NCBI GenBank assembly: GCA_964384375.1
Contig: CAYLLN010000001.1
Coordinates: forward strand, 62,001-126,000
Source: CAYLLN01 sp964384375
Lineage (GTDB): Bacteria > Planctomycetota > Planctomycetia > Pirellulales > Pirellulaceae
DNA length: 64,000 nt
Direction: 5' to 3'
Shown piece by piece: positions 43,272 through 52,597 of the stretch; positions within the stretch are counted from its first letter, which is position 1, and every line of letters begins with the position of its first letter. The notes under the pieces are model-generated. The model saw only the letters and a program-made list of their open reading frames with translations. It was not told where the DNA came from and ran no database searches. Position numbers and translations under genes: made by a program.

Positions 43272-44766
43272 CGCTATCCTCCGTTCGCTCCGATTTCGGC
43301 TGATGCTGTGGAATGTGGCGGCCGGCGTGCTGACGGGAATGGGCATTCTCCTCGCCGTCCGCGAAGGGGTGCGATACACGCTGGTGGCCGACCTCGACCA
43401 GGTGCTGCGGGCGGACCTGGCCGAGATTCAGCTCTATTTCCAGCCGCACAACGGCGGCAGTGCAGCCGGCGATTACGATTGGAACGTCCTGCAGGAGGAA
43501 CTGGAACGCAAGGCGAGCGGTCACGAATATCACGGCTGGTTCGTGCAGTTTTATGACCGCAACGGCAAGCCAACCTGGGCCAGCAAGAGCACGCCTGACT
43601 TGCCGGCGCTCACGTCAGAGCAACAAGCCGTCAAGACCTTTCGCGTCGGCAATCATCGCATTCGCTACGATCGCCTTCCACAAGAAACGGAACATGCCGC
43701 GGCTGCCAGCGTCGGCTGCAACGAAGCGTTCATCGCCCGCGATATGCAGCGGATCGACCGGCTGGTGATGCTGGTGGGCGCTGTGATCGTGCTTGTCGCG
43801 CCTGTCGGCGGTTATTTGCTTGCCGGGCGAACGACGCGTATCCTCGCCAACTTGATTCACCGGACCGACCGCCTGCGGCCGAGCGAACTCAAAGAGCGAT
43901 TGCCGATTCGTGGCACGGGGGACGAACTCGACTCGCTGGCCCGCACCGTGAACGGTTTGCTCGATCGACTCGCTGATTACTTGCAGCAAAAGCACGACTT
44001 TCTGGCGAATGCCGCACACGAGCTCCGCACACCGCTGGCCGCCATTCGCAGCAGCGTCGAGGTCGCCGCCAGCGGTCAGCGGAGCGAAGCCGAGTATCGC
44101 GAACTGCTGGAAGTCGTGATCGAGCAATGCACCGCTCTCGAATCGCTCGTCAATCAGCTCTTGCTGCTGGCCGAATCGGACGCCGACCGGCTGATTACCA
44201 GTTCCGAGGTCGTCGCGCTCGACGAAGTCGTGCAGCGAGCCGTCGAGATGTTTCAGGGAGTCGCCGAGGATCGGGGCATCGAACTCGTCAGCAATTGGCC
44301 TCCGCACGCGCCGGTCGTCGGCAATCGCCACCACTTGCGGCAAGTGCTGAATAACCTGCTCGACAATGCAATCAAATTCACCGCAGCGCGGCATCAGGCG
44401 GAGAATTCGGGCACGGGCGGCCGGGTCGAAGTGAAGCTGCTCCGCGACGACGCGCGCCATCAAGCAATTCTGACCGTGACCGACAATGGCGTGGGAATTC
44501 CAGCCGAAGCGGTGCCGCAACTCTTCCAGCGGTTCTTCCGCGTCGATCGCTCCCGCAGCCGCGAAGGAGGCCTCGGTGGCACCGGCCTGGGCCTTTCCAT
44601 CTGCCGGGCGATTATCCAGGCCCATCGCGGGTCTATCGACGTTCAGAGCACGCACGGCGAAGGAACCACGATCACGCTCGTCTTGCCACTTGCTCCGCAT
44701 GAAGAGTTGCCCAGCGATCGCCAACCGATTCCGGCGACGGTAGGTACGCTCGTGGAAGGGCGGTAG
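43252..44766 (+). CDS. Membrane sensor histidine kinase
   Basis: 504 residues: helix 1 (about 17-37), a periplasmic sensor domain (about 38-170), helix 2 (about 172-192), HAMP (about 193-246), HisKA with phospho-acceptor His256 (NAAHELRTPLAA) and HATPase (N box DNAIKFT, G1 DNGVGIP, G2 GGTGLGLSI). The ATG at 43252 overlaps the regulator by 20 bp, indicating coupled translation. Sensor input is unknown. Partner of the response regulator just upstream. Confidence 0.93.
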   Translation: MFFERISAILRSLRFRLMLWNVAAGVLTGMGILLAVREGVRYTLVADLDQVLRADLAEIQLYFQPHNGGSAAGDYDWNVLQEELERKASGHEYHGWFVQFYDRNGKPTWASKSTPDLPALTSEQQAVKTFRVGNHRIRYDRLPQETEHAAAASVGCNEAFIARDMQRIDRLVMLVGAVIVLVAPVGGYLLAGRTTRILANLIHRTDRLRPSELKERLPIRGTGDELDSLARTVNGLLDRLADYLQQKHDFLANAAHELRTPLAAIRSSVEVAASGQRSEAEYRELLEVVIEQCTALESLVNQLLLLAESDADRLITSSEVVALDEVVQRAVEMFQGVAEDRGIELVSNWPPHAPVVGNRHHLRQVLNNLLDNAIKFTAARHQAENSGTGGRVEVKLLRDDARHQAILTVTDNGVGIPAEAVPQLFQRFFRVDRSRSREGGLGGTGLGLSICRAIIQAHRGSIDVQSTHGEGTTITLVLPLAPHEELPSDRQPIPATVGTLVEGR

Positions 44767-44830
44767 CAAAGCACCAGCCGCGCAGCAAAAAGCCACCGCC
44801 GGCGAGGCGCCTACTGCGGTGGCTCAGAGG

Positions 44831-44903
44831 TGGAGGCGAGCGGGATCGAACCGCCAACCTCAGCATTGCGAACGCTGCGCTCTCCCAGTTGAGCTACGCC
44901 CCC
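44831..44903 (-). tRNA. tRNA-Ala (anticodon CGC)
   Basis: A 73-nt cloverleaf: acceptor GGGGGCG/CGCCTCC, D stem GCTC/GAGC, anticodon stem CAGCG/TGCTG with loop TTCGCAA, and T arm GGCGG-TTCGATC-CCGCT. The anticodon CGC reads alanine codon GCG, and the acceptor stem has the G3-U70 wobble that identifies tRNA-Ala. The CCA end is not encoded (A-CCT follows). Confidence 0.95.
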
Positions 44904-45145
44904 TCACGGAAGCTGCCACTATATCACTCGCTCTGTCATGTGGGTAGAGCCAAGTGGGTAGAGCGGGCGTGCTCGCTAGCGGCAGCTTCCACGAGCGACG
45001 CGGTTTGCCGCCGCCAGGTTCGCCGATGGTTTACAGCCCGCGCGACCTGCGGCATACTGTGCCCCTTATCAAAGGCGGGCCCCTTGCCAACGGCGGGCTC
45101 GGCCAACCTGAGGAAGGCGGCAGCGTTGGTTCGGAGCACGGATGG

Positions 45146-45961
45146 ATGGCCCGACTAGGGATTAGCGAGCTCACGACCCTGCGCTGGTCGTTTGAAGAGG
45201 ATGTTGCCCAGTACGCGGCTGCCGGGGCCACGGCAATGGGCGTGTGGCGGCAAAAGCTCGCGGATGTGGGAGTTACTCGCGGGGCCCAGTTGCTCGCCGA
45301 TGCCGGGCTCGCCGTTTCGAGCCTGCAATGGGCGGGCGGATTCACGGGGAGCGACGGCCGGTCGCACGAGGAAAGCATCCGCGACGCCCGCCAGGCGATC
45401 GATACGGCGGCGACACTTCGTGCCGGTTGCCTGATTGTCCACAGTGGTGCGCGGGGGACGCACACGGCGAACCACGCGCGGCGGCTCTTCACCAAGGCGC
45501 TGGAAAAGTTGCTGCCGCTGGCCGAGGAGCGGGGCGTGCCGCTGGCGATTGAGCCGATGCACAGCGACTGCGGCGCGGAATGGACGTTTCTGCATTGCCT
45601 GGACGAAACGCTCGCATTAATCGGCGAGCTAAAGTCGCCGGCACTGAAGATCGCCCTCGACACGTATCACTGGGGTCACGAGCCGTCGCTCCTGGCCCGC
45701 GTTCCCGACCTCGTGCCACATCTGGCGCTCGTGCAACTGGGAGATGGGCGTCATCCGCCGCGCGGCGAGCCGAATCGATGCCCGCTCGGTCTTGGCTCTC
45801 TGCCGCTGCGAGGGATCATCGCGGCACTTGCGGGGGCGGGGTATCGCGGCGCTTACGAGGTTGAACTGATGGGCGAAGACATCGAAGCCGGCGACTATCG
45901 CGAGTTGCTCGTGCAATCGACGAAGACGTTTGCCCAGTGGTATGGTTCGATGGCTGGGTAA
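45146..45961 (+). CDS. Sugar phosphate isomerase/epimerase (xylose isomerase-like TIM barrel)
   Basis: 271 residues. The AP-endonuclease-2/xylose-isomerase-like barrel is shown by the strand motifs LIVHSGARG, PLAIEPMH, KIALDTYHWGH and GAYEVELMGED, which carry the Glu/His/Asp metal ligands at the barrel top. Family members isomerise or epimerise sugars and inositols; the substrate here is unknown. The ATG at 45146 is preferred because the region upstream (44954-45145) is adjacent to the tRNA and reads as non-protein. Stands alone between the tRNA and the stress cluster. Confidence 0.82.
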   Translation: MARLGISELTTLRWSFEEDVAQYAAAGATAMGVWRQKLADVGVTRGAQLLADAGLAVSSLQWAGGFTGSDGRSHEESIRDARQAIDTAATLRAGCLIVHSGARGTHTANHARRLFTKALEKLLPLAEERGVPLAIEPMHSDCGAEWTFLHCLDETLALIGELKSPALKIALDTYHWGHEPSLLARVPDLVPHLALVQLGDGRHPPRGEPNRCPLGLGSLPLRGIIAALAGAGYRGAYEVELMGEDIEAGDYRELLVQSTKTFAQWYGSMAG

Positions 45962-45983
45962 CGCAGTCGAGATAACGCCAATA

Positions 45984-46042
45984 AAAAAACCGGCCGGCCC
46001 GCCAATGGTTCGCGCGAAGCGAAGATTGACAGGCCGGCTCGG
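45984..46042 (-). terminator. Rho-independent terminator of the stress gene
   Basis: On the - strand GAGCCGGCCTG ... GGGCCGGCCGG is followed by a T-run (seven T). It lies about 40 bp after the stop of the YflT-like gene. The loop is long (about 30 nt) and contains a smaller GCTTCGCG stem. Confidence 0.6.
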
Positions 46043-46084
46043 TCGTCCGTGGTTCGTTTCTAGCGACTAGCGTCGAGCGCTCCG

Positions 46085-46612
46085 TTATCGACGAGCGCCC
46101 GGCACCGACGCTTCACTGCCGGTCGAGATGCTCTCGCCTTTCTCTTCGCTCATGATCTGACGAATCCGCGAGGCTTCGTCGCTGTCTTCCGCGTGAACGG
46201 AGAGAAGCAGATTACCTTCGCGGAGCTTCCCTTCGTACTGTTGGGCTTCGTATTCCGGGATGCCCAATCCGACGAGGGCGCCGGTCAAACCGCCGGCAGC
46301 ACCACCGAGGGCCATACCGGAAAGTGCGGCGAGAATCGGGCCAGCGGCGATGAGCGGACCAACGCCAGGAATAGCAAGGGAGCCGACGCCGACGAGCCAG
46401 CCGAGCGCACCGCCGAGGATAGCGCCCGTTCCAGCACCTGCAACCGCCGCTTCGGGGGCCTTGGTTGAGTCCTGATGAGCCAGATCACGAACGCCGCCAC
46501 GATCGGGGCTGAGGATCGAGATGTCGTTGGGCGAAAAGCCGCTCGTTTTCAGGCGATTGGCGATACGAATTGCTTGGGCGTCGCTCTTCACGAGGCAATA
46601 AACGGTGGACAT
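46085..46612 (-). CDS. YflT/general-stress-protein-17M-like protein
   Basis: 175 residues. The N-terminal part (MSTVYCLVKSDAQAIRIANRLKTSGF) and C-terminal part (GKLREGNLLLSVHAEDSDEA) form an alpha/beta domain. Between them lies a Gly/Ala-rich hydrophobic segment (about 57-112), as in the 'glycine-zipper' membrane region of general stress protein homologues. Function unknown, stress-linked by family. AAGGAG lies 6-7 nt before the ATG, and a terminator follows. The BON lipoprotein gene is upstream on the same strand. Confidence 0.75.
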   Translation of the reverse strand: MSTVYCLVKSDAQAIRIANRLKTSGFSPNDISILSPDRGGVRDLAHQDSTKAPEAAVAGAGTGAILGGALGWLVGVGSLAIPGVGPLIAAGPILAALSGMALGGAAGGLTGALVGLGIPEYEAQQYEGKLREGNLLLSVHAEDSDEASRIRQIMSEEKGESISTGSEASVPGARR

Positions 46613-46659
46613 GAGAAACTCCTTTTGGTTCGTTGTAAGTGGGAAAGGTGAGCGATCGG

Positions 46660-47088
46660 TTACGGAGCGGCGACTTCCAGTTGGTTTTCAACGTTGTCCG
46701 CCCCGGCAACGTCGCGAGCGATCTTGTCGATGACAGCCTTCTCGGCAGCCGAATCGACCGGGCCGCGAAGCGTCACTTTGCCTTGCATCGTGACAATCTT
46801 GACGTTGCGAGCATTGATCGAGATCGACGAGTCGCCGGTGACCCGCGAACGGATGTCGGCAGTTGTCTTCACATCAGCCGAGTTTTCATCCTGATCGATC
46901 GGCGTCTTAGTCGTGCCGCTCGCATCACGCTCGTTGACGCCCGTATTATCGGGAGCGGCTGGTTGGGCCGGATCGTTCGTCGCTTCCGTGGGGAGTGGTG
47001 CGGTGCTAGGTGCCGTCATTGGCTGGTCGCAGCCCACGGCGAACAGAGCCGCCAGGGTCACCAGCGTGAGGAATATCGTGGTACGCAT
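46660..47088 (-). CDS. BON-domain lipoprotein
   Basis: 142 residues: signal peptide with lipobox AVGC (Cys20), a Thr/Pro/Asp-rich linker (about 21-70) and one BON domain (about 72-140; IRSRVTGDSSISINARNVKIVTMQGKVTLRG motif region). BON domains bind membranes or lipids, and OsmY-like members are induced by osmotic stress. Same strand as the YflT-like gene 47 bp downstream, likely one stress unit. The ATG at 47088 is chosen for the signal peptide; the reading frame continues upstream without protein character. Confidence 0.85.
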   Translation of the reverse strand: MRTTIFLTLVTLAALFAVGCDQPMTAPSTAPLPTEATNDPAQPAAPDNTGVNERDASGTTKTPIDQDENSADVKTTADIRSRVTGDSSISINARNVKIVTMQGKVTLRGPVDSAAEKAVIDKIARDVAGADNVENQLEVAAP

Positions 47089-47146
47089 GGAAAACTCATT
47101 TCGATTGCGGTTCGATTGCAGTGAATCTGAATTGCAGCGGCGGGCG

Positions 47147-47254
47147 TTAGTTCCCGCAGCCGCCGCCGGTGAGGAAGTACAGCACGACGAGGACGGGCAG
47201 CGGCACGCCGATGACCCAGAAGAAAGCCCAAATCGCGCGGTTGCCCATCGACAC
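47147..47254 (-). CDS. Tiny single-helix membrane peptide
   Basis: 35 residues (VSMGNRAIWAFFWVIGV...), almost entirely one transmembrane helix ending in a Gly-Gly-Gly-Cys-Gly-Asn tail. CAGGAG lies 7 nt before the GTG at 47254; the ATG at 47248 is the alternative start. I recall similar short 'FLTGGGCG'-ended peptides in other bacteria, but the function is unknown. Upstream of the BON lipoprotein on the same strand. Confidence 0.6.
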   Translation of the reverse strand: MSMGNRAIWAFFWVIGVPLPVLVVLYFLTGGGCGN

Positions 47255-47605
47255 GGTGTTGCTCCTGCAGTTGGCTGATTGCGTAGAGGGTCGCGTGAAG
47301 TGCGACGGCGAAAAGTCATAGTGGCAACAATCGTGCCAGAGCAAAAACAGCCGAGTTTCAGCGAGAGAAAGGTCCGTTGCCGGACACCCTGTCGCGACTG
47401 AGACGACCAGCAAGGCAAAGCGGCATGAAGTGTCTGGGGCGGAGCGGTGGACCGGCTGCGAGCGACCCTTGCGAGAGGATTGAGTAGAGATACAATGCGA
47501 GTGAAACGAGAGCGATTCTCAATATCACTTGCTGGTAGCTGCCGCCAAAGCAAGGCTTCTCTCGCCTACCTTGCCGATTTCCTCCCACCTTAGGCAGCTA
47601 CCTCC
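47255..47605. other. Divergent intergenic region
   Basis: 351 bp between the tiny membrane peptide and the DUF1559 gene. The only signal recognised is the promoter at 47469-47496. No repeat or RNA gene seen. Confidence 0.45.
47469..47496 (+). promoter_or_regulatory. Sigma-70-like promoter of the DUF1559 gene
   Basis: TTGCGA (47469-47474, 4/6), 16-nt spacer, TACAAT (47491-47496, 5/6). The leader is about 100 nt, and no Shine-Dalgarno sequence precedes the ATG at 47606 (CTACCTCC instead). Confidence 0.45.
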
Positions 47606-48640
47606 ATGCGATTGCGATTCCGCGCGGTACCAGTTCTGCGCTCCGCCTTTACCCTGGTCGAACTGCTGGTCGTCATTGCGATCATCGGCGTGCTCGTGAC
47701 CCTCTTGCTGCCTGCCGTTCAAGCCGCACGCGAGGCCGCTCGCCGCTCTTCGTGCAGCAACAACCTACGGCAGATCGGCCTGGGTCTGCAGAACTTCGAA
47801 TCGACCTACAAGACGTTCCCGTCGAGCCTGCGGCCTGTCATTCCCAACGCCAGCGGGCAGTACGACGGTTGGTCGGCACAAGGCCAAATCCTCCCGTATC
47901 TCGAACAAGGCAATCTCTACAACAACATCAACTTCGACCTCACCTACAACGGCCAAACGATTGTCGTGGGTGGACAAAACCAGGCGATTGCGGCGGTGCG
48001 GGTGAACACTTACCAATGTCCCTCGGAGGTCAACAATCGAGTGCGTCTCACCGCGGCCGGCATTCCTGAGCACTATCCATTGACCTATGCCGCCAACCTG
48101 GGAACCTGGTTTGTTTTCAATCCGGTCAATCAGGACGGCGGGCGTGGCACATTCCAGCCCTACCGCCCACTCCCTCTGTCAAGCACCACGGACGGCCTTT
48201 CCAACACACTCTGCTTTGCGGAATGCAAGGCGTATAACGCCTACTATCGGAACGCCGCCAATCCGAGCCTGACGCAGCCGATGCCGACCGCGACTGGTGT
48301 GTGCAGCCTCGGCGGCGAGTTCAAGAACAATAGTGGCCATACCGAATGGGTCGATGGACGGAGCCACCAATCAGGATTCACGACTGTTTTCCCACCGAAC
48401 GCCAAGGTCATCTGCAACGTCGGCGGAACGAATTACGACGTCGATTGGAACAACCAGCAGGAAGGGAAATCGACCACGGTGCCAACTTTCGCCGCCGTCA
48501 CTTCCCGCAGTTATCATCCTGGCGGCGTGATGACGGTGTATATGGACGGCTCGGTCCATTTCGTTCCGCAAACGATCGATTTGGCCGTGTGGCAGGCGGT
48601 TTCAACCCGGGACGGCGGCGAGGCCGTCCAACTGCCGTAG
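47606..48640 (+). CDS. DUF1559 pilin-like planctomycete protein
   Basis: 344 residues. The N-terminus is a type II secretion/type IV pilin signal, SA-FTLVELLVVIAIIGVLVTLLLPAV, with cleavage before Phe15. Ala takes the usual Gly -1 position. It is followed by the DUF1559 core (AREAARRSSCSNNLRQIGLGLQNFE) and the C-terminal H-X9-DG motif (HPGGVMTVYMDG). These proteins form a large planctomycete family of presumed pseudopilin-like surface structures. The protein is complete and of normal size. Transcribed alone. Confidence 0.93.
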   Translation: MRLRFRAVPVLRSAFTLVELLVVIAIIGVLVTLLLPAVQAAREAARRSSCSNNLRQIGLGLQNFESTYKTFPSSLRPVIPNASGQYDGWSAQGQILPYLEQGNLYNNINFDLTYNGQTIVVGGQNQAIAAVRVNTYQCPSEVNNRVRLTAAGIPEHYPLTYAANLGTWFVFNPVNQDGGRGTFQPYRPLPLSSTTDGLSNTLCFAECKAYNAYYRNAANPSLTQPMPTATGVCSLGGEFKNNSGHTEWVDGRSHQSGFTTVFPPNAKVICNVGGTNYDVDWNNQQEGKSTTVPTFAAVTSRSYHPGGVMTVYMDGSVHFVPQTIDLAVWQAVSTRDGGEAVQLP

Positions 48641-48748
48641 GTTGCTTTCATCAGTCCGTCGGTCGACCTAAGGAACGGTCATCCCTAGGGAAGCTGCTCC
48701 GCGCCCGCTAGAATCCAAGCTCTCGCCAGGATGGGCGAATAGCTGGAT

Positions 48749-50299
48749 ATGATTCCGCCGCGCCCATCCGCCGATCCGCCTCGGGGAATGGCTATGTCGC
48801 GGTTGGTGTCGTTTTTGGTTCTCGTCGCCATCCTGGTGGTGATCGCGGTCGTTTTCTTCCGCGTCATGGCCGGGTTCTTTGTGCCGTTGTTCCTCGCGGC
48901 GCTCTTGGGCGTTGTCGTGCAGCCGGTCTATCGCTGGATCCTCGGCAAGGTCCGCGACTACCGGTATGTCGCCTCGGGGCTGACGACGGTCCTGGTCCTG
49001 CTCGGCCTGCTCTTGCCGATTGGCCTCGTCATCACAACCGCCACGATGGAAGGACTGTCGCTGATCGACCAACTGCAACTGGCCGATGTGCGAACGAAGC
49101 TCGATGAGCTGCGCGGCCAGGCCGGCCTGCAAATCCCGCGGGAAGACGACCTCCGCTACATCGAGGCCCGGCTCAAGCTGTGGCGGCGGCAACAGATGGA
49201 TGGCGAATCCCCATCGGTCACGCCCGGCAAGGTCGATAACCTCGTGCAGCGGCTCGACGACATCGCCAACTGGCTCAAAGAACAGGAGGCGCCGCACCCG
49301 ATCAACCTGCCGACGCTCCGCGACGAACTGCTCCGGCTGCGAAACGCTGCCGTCGATACAGTCGAGCACGATACGGCCCTTGTTGCATCGGATGCCGAGT
49401 TCCGTGAATTCCGCCGCAACCTGCTGGGGGGCACGTACCGGGCGTTTCTGACCGACCTTGCCAATCCGACGGACGAACAGCTCGAACAGTTTCGCCGCGC
49501 GACCGTTTCGACCGCAGGCACGGTGGTCTCGTTTGGCGGCGACACCGTCGTCATGTTCGGCAAGCTGCTCTTCGGCATTGTCATCATGGTCGTCGCTCTG
49601 TTCTTCTTCCTGGCGGAAGGGGCGCGGATGCTTGACGCGATCGTTCGCATCTCTCCGCTTGAAGAGCACTACGTTCGCGAGCTCGTCGCCGAATTTGACC
49701 GCGCCTGCCGGGCCATCGTGTCAGCGACACTACTTTCTGCGCTCGCTCAGGGCGTGCTCGCAGGCATCGGTTTCTATGTCGCGGGCCTGCGCGGGTCGGT
49801 CGCCCTGCTCATGTTGCTCACCATGGTGCTGGCCCTGGTGCCGTTCGCCGGTGCGGCAGCCGTCTGGATTCCCGTAGCCTTGTATCTCTATTTCTTTGAG
49901 GGGCAGCCGTATATCGCGATAGGCCTGGCCCTGTACGGCGGCATCGTCGTCTCGCAAAGCGACAACGTCATCAAGCCGTATGTCTTGCACGGCCAATCGA
50001 ACCTCCATCCGCTCCTCGCCCTGCTCAGCGTCCTCGGCGGCATTCAAGCGCTCGGGCCGATCGGCATTCTCGTTGGCCCGATGGTCGTCGTCTTCCTGCA
50101 GGTACTCCTCAAGCTCGTGCAGCGCGAAATGTCGTCGATCGACCGGTCCCAATGGCTTTCGTGGCCGCCGCTGGCAGCGTTTGCTGGAAAAACCGCTAGC
50201 ACTACGGCGACCGATCCGCCGCCAGATCGACCTCCGCCGGAGGATGGCCAATCAGGCGGGGGCAGCAAGCCGCAGCCGCCAAAGAAGCCAAAAAAGTGA
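48749..50299 (+). CDS. AI-2E/PerM-family transporter
   Basis: 516 residues with about 8 transmembrane helices: two near the N-terminus (about 17-62), one at about 75-97, then a long soluble insert (about 100-255) and a hydrophobic C-terminal half (about 265-440). It contains the family core LVGPMVVVFLQVL and LSVLGGIQALGPIGI. A Pro/Gly-rich tail ends the protein. PerM-family members export small molecules or ions; autoinducer-2 transport is only one case. The start could also be ATG 48788 or 48794. It overlaps the next gene's region only with noncoding sequence. Confidence 0.85.
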   Translation: MIPPRPSADPPRGMAMSRLVSFLVLVAILVVIAVVFFRVMAGFFVPLFLAALLGVVVQPVYRWILGKVRDYRYVASGLTTVLVLLGLLLPIGLVITTATMEGLSLIDQLQLADVRTKLDELRGQAGLQIPREDDLRYIEARLKLWRRQQMDGESPSVTPGKVDNLVQRLDDIANWLKEQEAPHPINLPTLRDELLRLRNAAVDTVEHDTALVASDAEFREFRRNLLGGTYRAFLTDLANPTDEQLEQFRRATVSTAGTVVSFGGDTVVMFGKLLFGIVIMVVALFFFLAEGARMLDAIVRISPLEEHYVRELVAEFDRACRAIVSATLLSALAQGVLAGIGFYVAGLRGSVALLMLLTMVLALVPFAGAAAVWIPVALYLYFFEGQPYIAIGLALYGGIVVSQSDNVIKPYVLHGQSNLHPLLALLSVLGGIQALGPIGILVGPMVVVFLQVLLKLVQREMSSIDRSQWLSWPPLAAFAGKTASTTATDPPPDRPPPEDGQSGGGSKPQPPKKPKK

Positions 50300-50391
50300 C
50301 TTCCAAAAGCCGGTTTCTCTATTTACCCCCGCTCCCCCGTTCGACTAACATGCCGCGGCCAATACCTCGCGGATGGATCAGGAGTGTGGCG

Positions 50392-51714
50392 ATGAATGGA
50401 TTCGCGCTACTGGTGGCCTTGTCGTCGCTCGGCGTCGATTACAACGTGCAGACGTCGGAAGACGGCAAGCTGGAATACGTGATTCAGATCGAGCCGGAAG
50501 TGCTGCGCCTGATGGCCGAGGGGCAGCAGATTCACAGCGACGTGCCGCCCGAAGCGGGTGCCATTGAGCGGGTGCTCGTCCGCGTGGGTCTCTCCGCCGC
50601 CAAACACAGTCAAACGCATATCGCCGAATATCGCCGGCTGCTCGTGCAAGGAAGTCGATTTGCGTCGGTCGCTCCCGGCCAGGCCGCGCCAGACGCTGCC
50701 GCGGCGATCGTCTGGCCCGCCAAGAGCAAGCCGGAGTTGAATTACAACGTCACGACCGGCTATCAGCCCGATTCGATGACGGGAGTCCAGTCGTACTTTG
50801 TGCAAATCAACTCGACACTGATGCAGTCATTGCAAGTGGGCGATGAGATCCGCGCCGCGGTCGATCCGGCCGCGGGCAAAGTCGGTCGCTTCGTCATTCT
50901 TGCCGGCAACAGTGAGTTGCCGAAGATTCCCGTCGAGCCGGTCGCCACGATCGCTCCTCCGGCCGGTGCGGGCCGAGGCGCAGCTCGCGGAGCCGCCGGT
51001 GGCCTTGGCGCGGCTGGCGGCTTCGGTGCAGCCGGGGCGGCCACAACTCCGCCAACGCAGCCCGGCTTTGGCTCCCCCTTCAATCCGGCGCCGACGACCG
51101 ATCGCAATTCCGTGCCCCTGGCGAGCACGCCCGATTATCGCACGCAGGACTACGGTGCTGCCGCCACGCAGCCGCCGCTGTATGGTCCTGCAACGGGCCG
51201 GTTTGGCAATGTAGGCGACGTGGCGACCGATCATCACTTGCAGCCCCCTGCCACCGCTCCGCCGGCCACGTATGGCCCGGCGCCGACCTACGGCAGCCGG
51301 TTTGATACGCAGCCGCAACAGTACGAGTACAGCCAGGCGCCCGGCTACGTTTCGCAAACCGGCGGCCAGCAGCCCGCCGCCCAGTTGCCGCCGCAGCTTC
51401 CCCCGCGAACCAATGCCTTCGCACCGACGACGAGCCAGCTGCCACCGCCACCCACAACCGACGATCGGCTTGCCAGCCGCAATACGTCGCTGACGAACAC
51501 GGCTCCGCTTCCCGCGCCGCAGGTGAACCCGCCGAGCACGACGAAATCCGCAGCGGATTCTTCGGCTGCTGAGAGCCGCTGGATGCCGCTGATGTTCACG
51601 GTCTTCGCACTCTTCCTCTCCATCGGCGGCAACCTCTATCTCGGCTGGACGGCCGCGGAGTTCTACAGCCGCTATCGTCTGGCGACCGAACGGCTCCGCT
51701 CGGCAGGGCGCTAA
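50392..51714 (+). CDS. Pro/Gly-rich protein with C-terminal membrane anchor, unknown
   Basis: 440 residues. After a short hydrophobic start (MNGFALLVALSSLGV) comes a structured region (about 15-190) with two similar motifs: YNVQTSEDGKLEYVIQIEPEV and YNVTTGYQPDSMTGVQSYFVQI. A long Ala/Gly then Pro/Gln/Thr-rich disordered part (about 195-385) follows, and one transmembrane helix near the C-terminus (about 402-422). I do not recognise the family; it appears planctomycete-type. AGGAG lies 7-8 nt before the ATG at 50392. About 90 bp after the transporter gene, possibly the same transcript. Confidence 0.7.
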   Translation: MNGFALLVALSSLGVDYNVQTSEDGKLEYVIQIEPEVLRLMAEGQQIHSDVPPEAGAIERVLVRVGLSAAKHSQTHIAEYRRLLVQGSRFASVAPGQAAPDAAAAIVWPAKSKPELNYNVTTGYQPDSMTGVQSYFVQINSTLMQSLQVGDEIRAAVDPAAGKVGRFVILAGNSELPKIPVEPVATIAPPAGAGRGAARGAAGGLGAAGGFGAAGAATTPPTQPGFGSPFNPAPTTDRNSVPLASTPDYRTQDYGAAATQPPLYGPATGRFGNVGDVATDHHLQPPATAPPATYGPAPTYGSRFDTQPQQYEYSQAPGYVSQTGGQQPAAQLPPQLPPRTNAFAPTTSQLPPPPTTDDRLASRNTSLTNTAPLPAPQVNPPSTTKSAADSSAAESRWMPLMFTVFALFLSIGGNLYLGWTAAEFYSRYRLATERLRSAGR

Positions 51715-51790
51715 GTACCATCCGCTTGCCCGCTCCGGCCTCGCACCCTAGATTGCGGTCGAGTTTTTCTCCTCCTCGCCCGCCATCCGC

Positions 51791-52588
51791 ATGTCCACCG
51801 ACCCCGCCGCGTCTTCGCCCCCCGCTCGCAAATGGCAGCCGCTGAACTCCCGCCAGCGACGCGTTTTCGGCGTGCTCGTCGAGAAGGCCAAGACGACGCC
51901 CGACGTCTATCCCATGACGATCAACGGCATCGTCACGGGCTCGAACCAGAAGAGCAACCGCGAGCCGCTGATGAACCTCTCGGCCGACGACGTCGAGCAG
52001 ATTCTGGACGAGCTGCGCGGTATTGGCTGCGTGACCGAGGTGCAGGGAAGTGGACGAGTTCCTAAATATCGCCATCACGCCTATGAGTGGTTGGGCGTAG
52101 AGAAAACCGAACTGGCCGTGATGACGGAGTTGCTTCTCCGCGGCGAACAGACACTGGGCGAACTTCGCGGCCGCGCTGCCCGCATGGAACCGATCGCCGA
52201 CGTGGCCGCTCTCGTCCCCGTCGTCGAAAGCCTGAAAGCGAAGGGGCTGATGATCGAACTCACGCCGGCCGGCCGCGGCCAGGTCGTGAGCCACAATCTT
52301 TACAAGGAACGTGAGATCGTCGAATTACGAGCCCAGTTCGCCGGCTATCGACCGCCACCTGATTCCAGCGAGGCCTCCGAAACTCCCGCCGCCGTTGCTG
52401 CCGAGTGGAAAACGGCCTCGCCTACGTCAGCAGCCAGCCGTCCGCCGAACCCTCCGCCGGTCAAGGGTGTCACCGCCGACGAGTTCGCCGAACTCTCGGT
52501 CGATGTGGCCGAACTCCGCGCCGAAGTCGCACGCCTGAAGGATACGGTTCGCGAGCTAGAATCCAAGCTCAACGCAGTGTTGTCGTAG
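51791..52588 (+). CDS. YceH/DUF480 family protein
   Basis: 265 residues. Two winged-helix-like units make up the DUF480 fold (LNSRQRRVFGVLVEKAKTTPDVYPMTING, SNREPLMNLSADDVEQILDEL, TELLLRGEQTLGELRGRA). The tail beyond residue 215 is Pro-rich and then a coiled coil (about 232-263). Function unknown; conserved widely. The gene follows the Pro-rich membrane protein by about 75 bp. A repeat cluster lies after the stop. Confidence 0.88.
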   Translation: MSTDPAASSPPARKWQPLNSRQRRVFGVLVEKAKTTPDVYPMTINGIVTGSNQKSNREPLMNLSADDVEQILDELRGIGCVTEVQGSGRVPKYRHHAYEWLGVEKTELAVMTELLLRGEQTLGELRGRAARMEPIADVAALVPVVESLKAKGLMIELTPAGRGQVVSHNLYKEREIVELRAQFAGYRPPPDSSEASETPAAVAAEWKTASPTSAASRPPNPPPVKGVTADEFAELSVDVAELRAEVARLKDTVRELESKLNAVLS

Positions 52589-52597
52589 CGACAGCTC

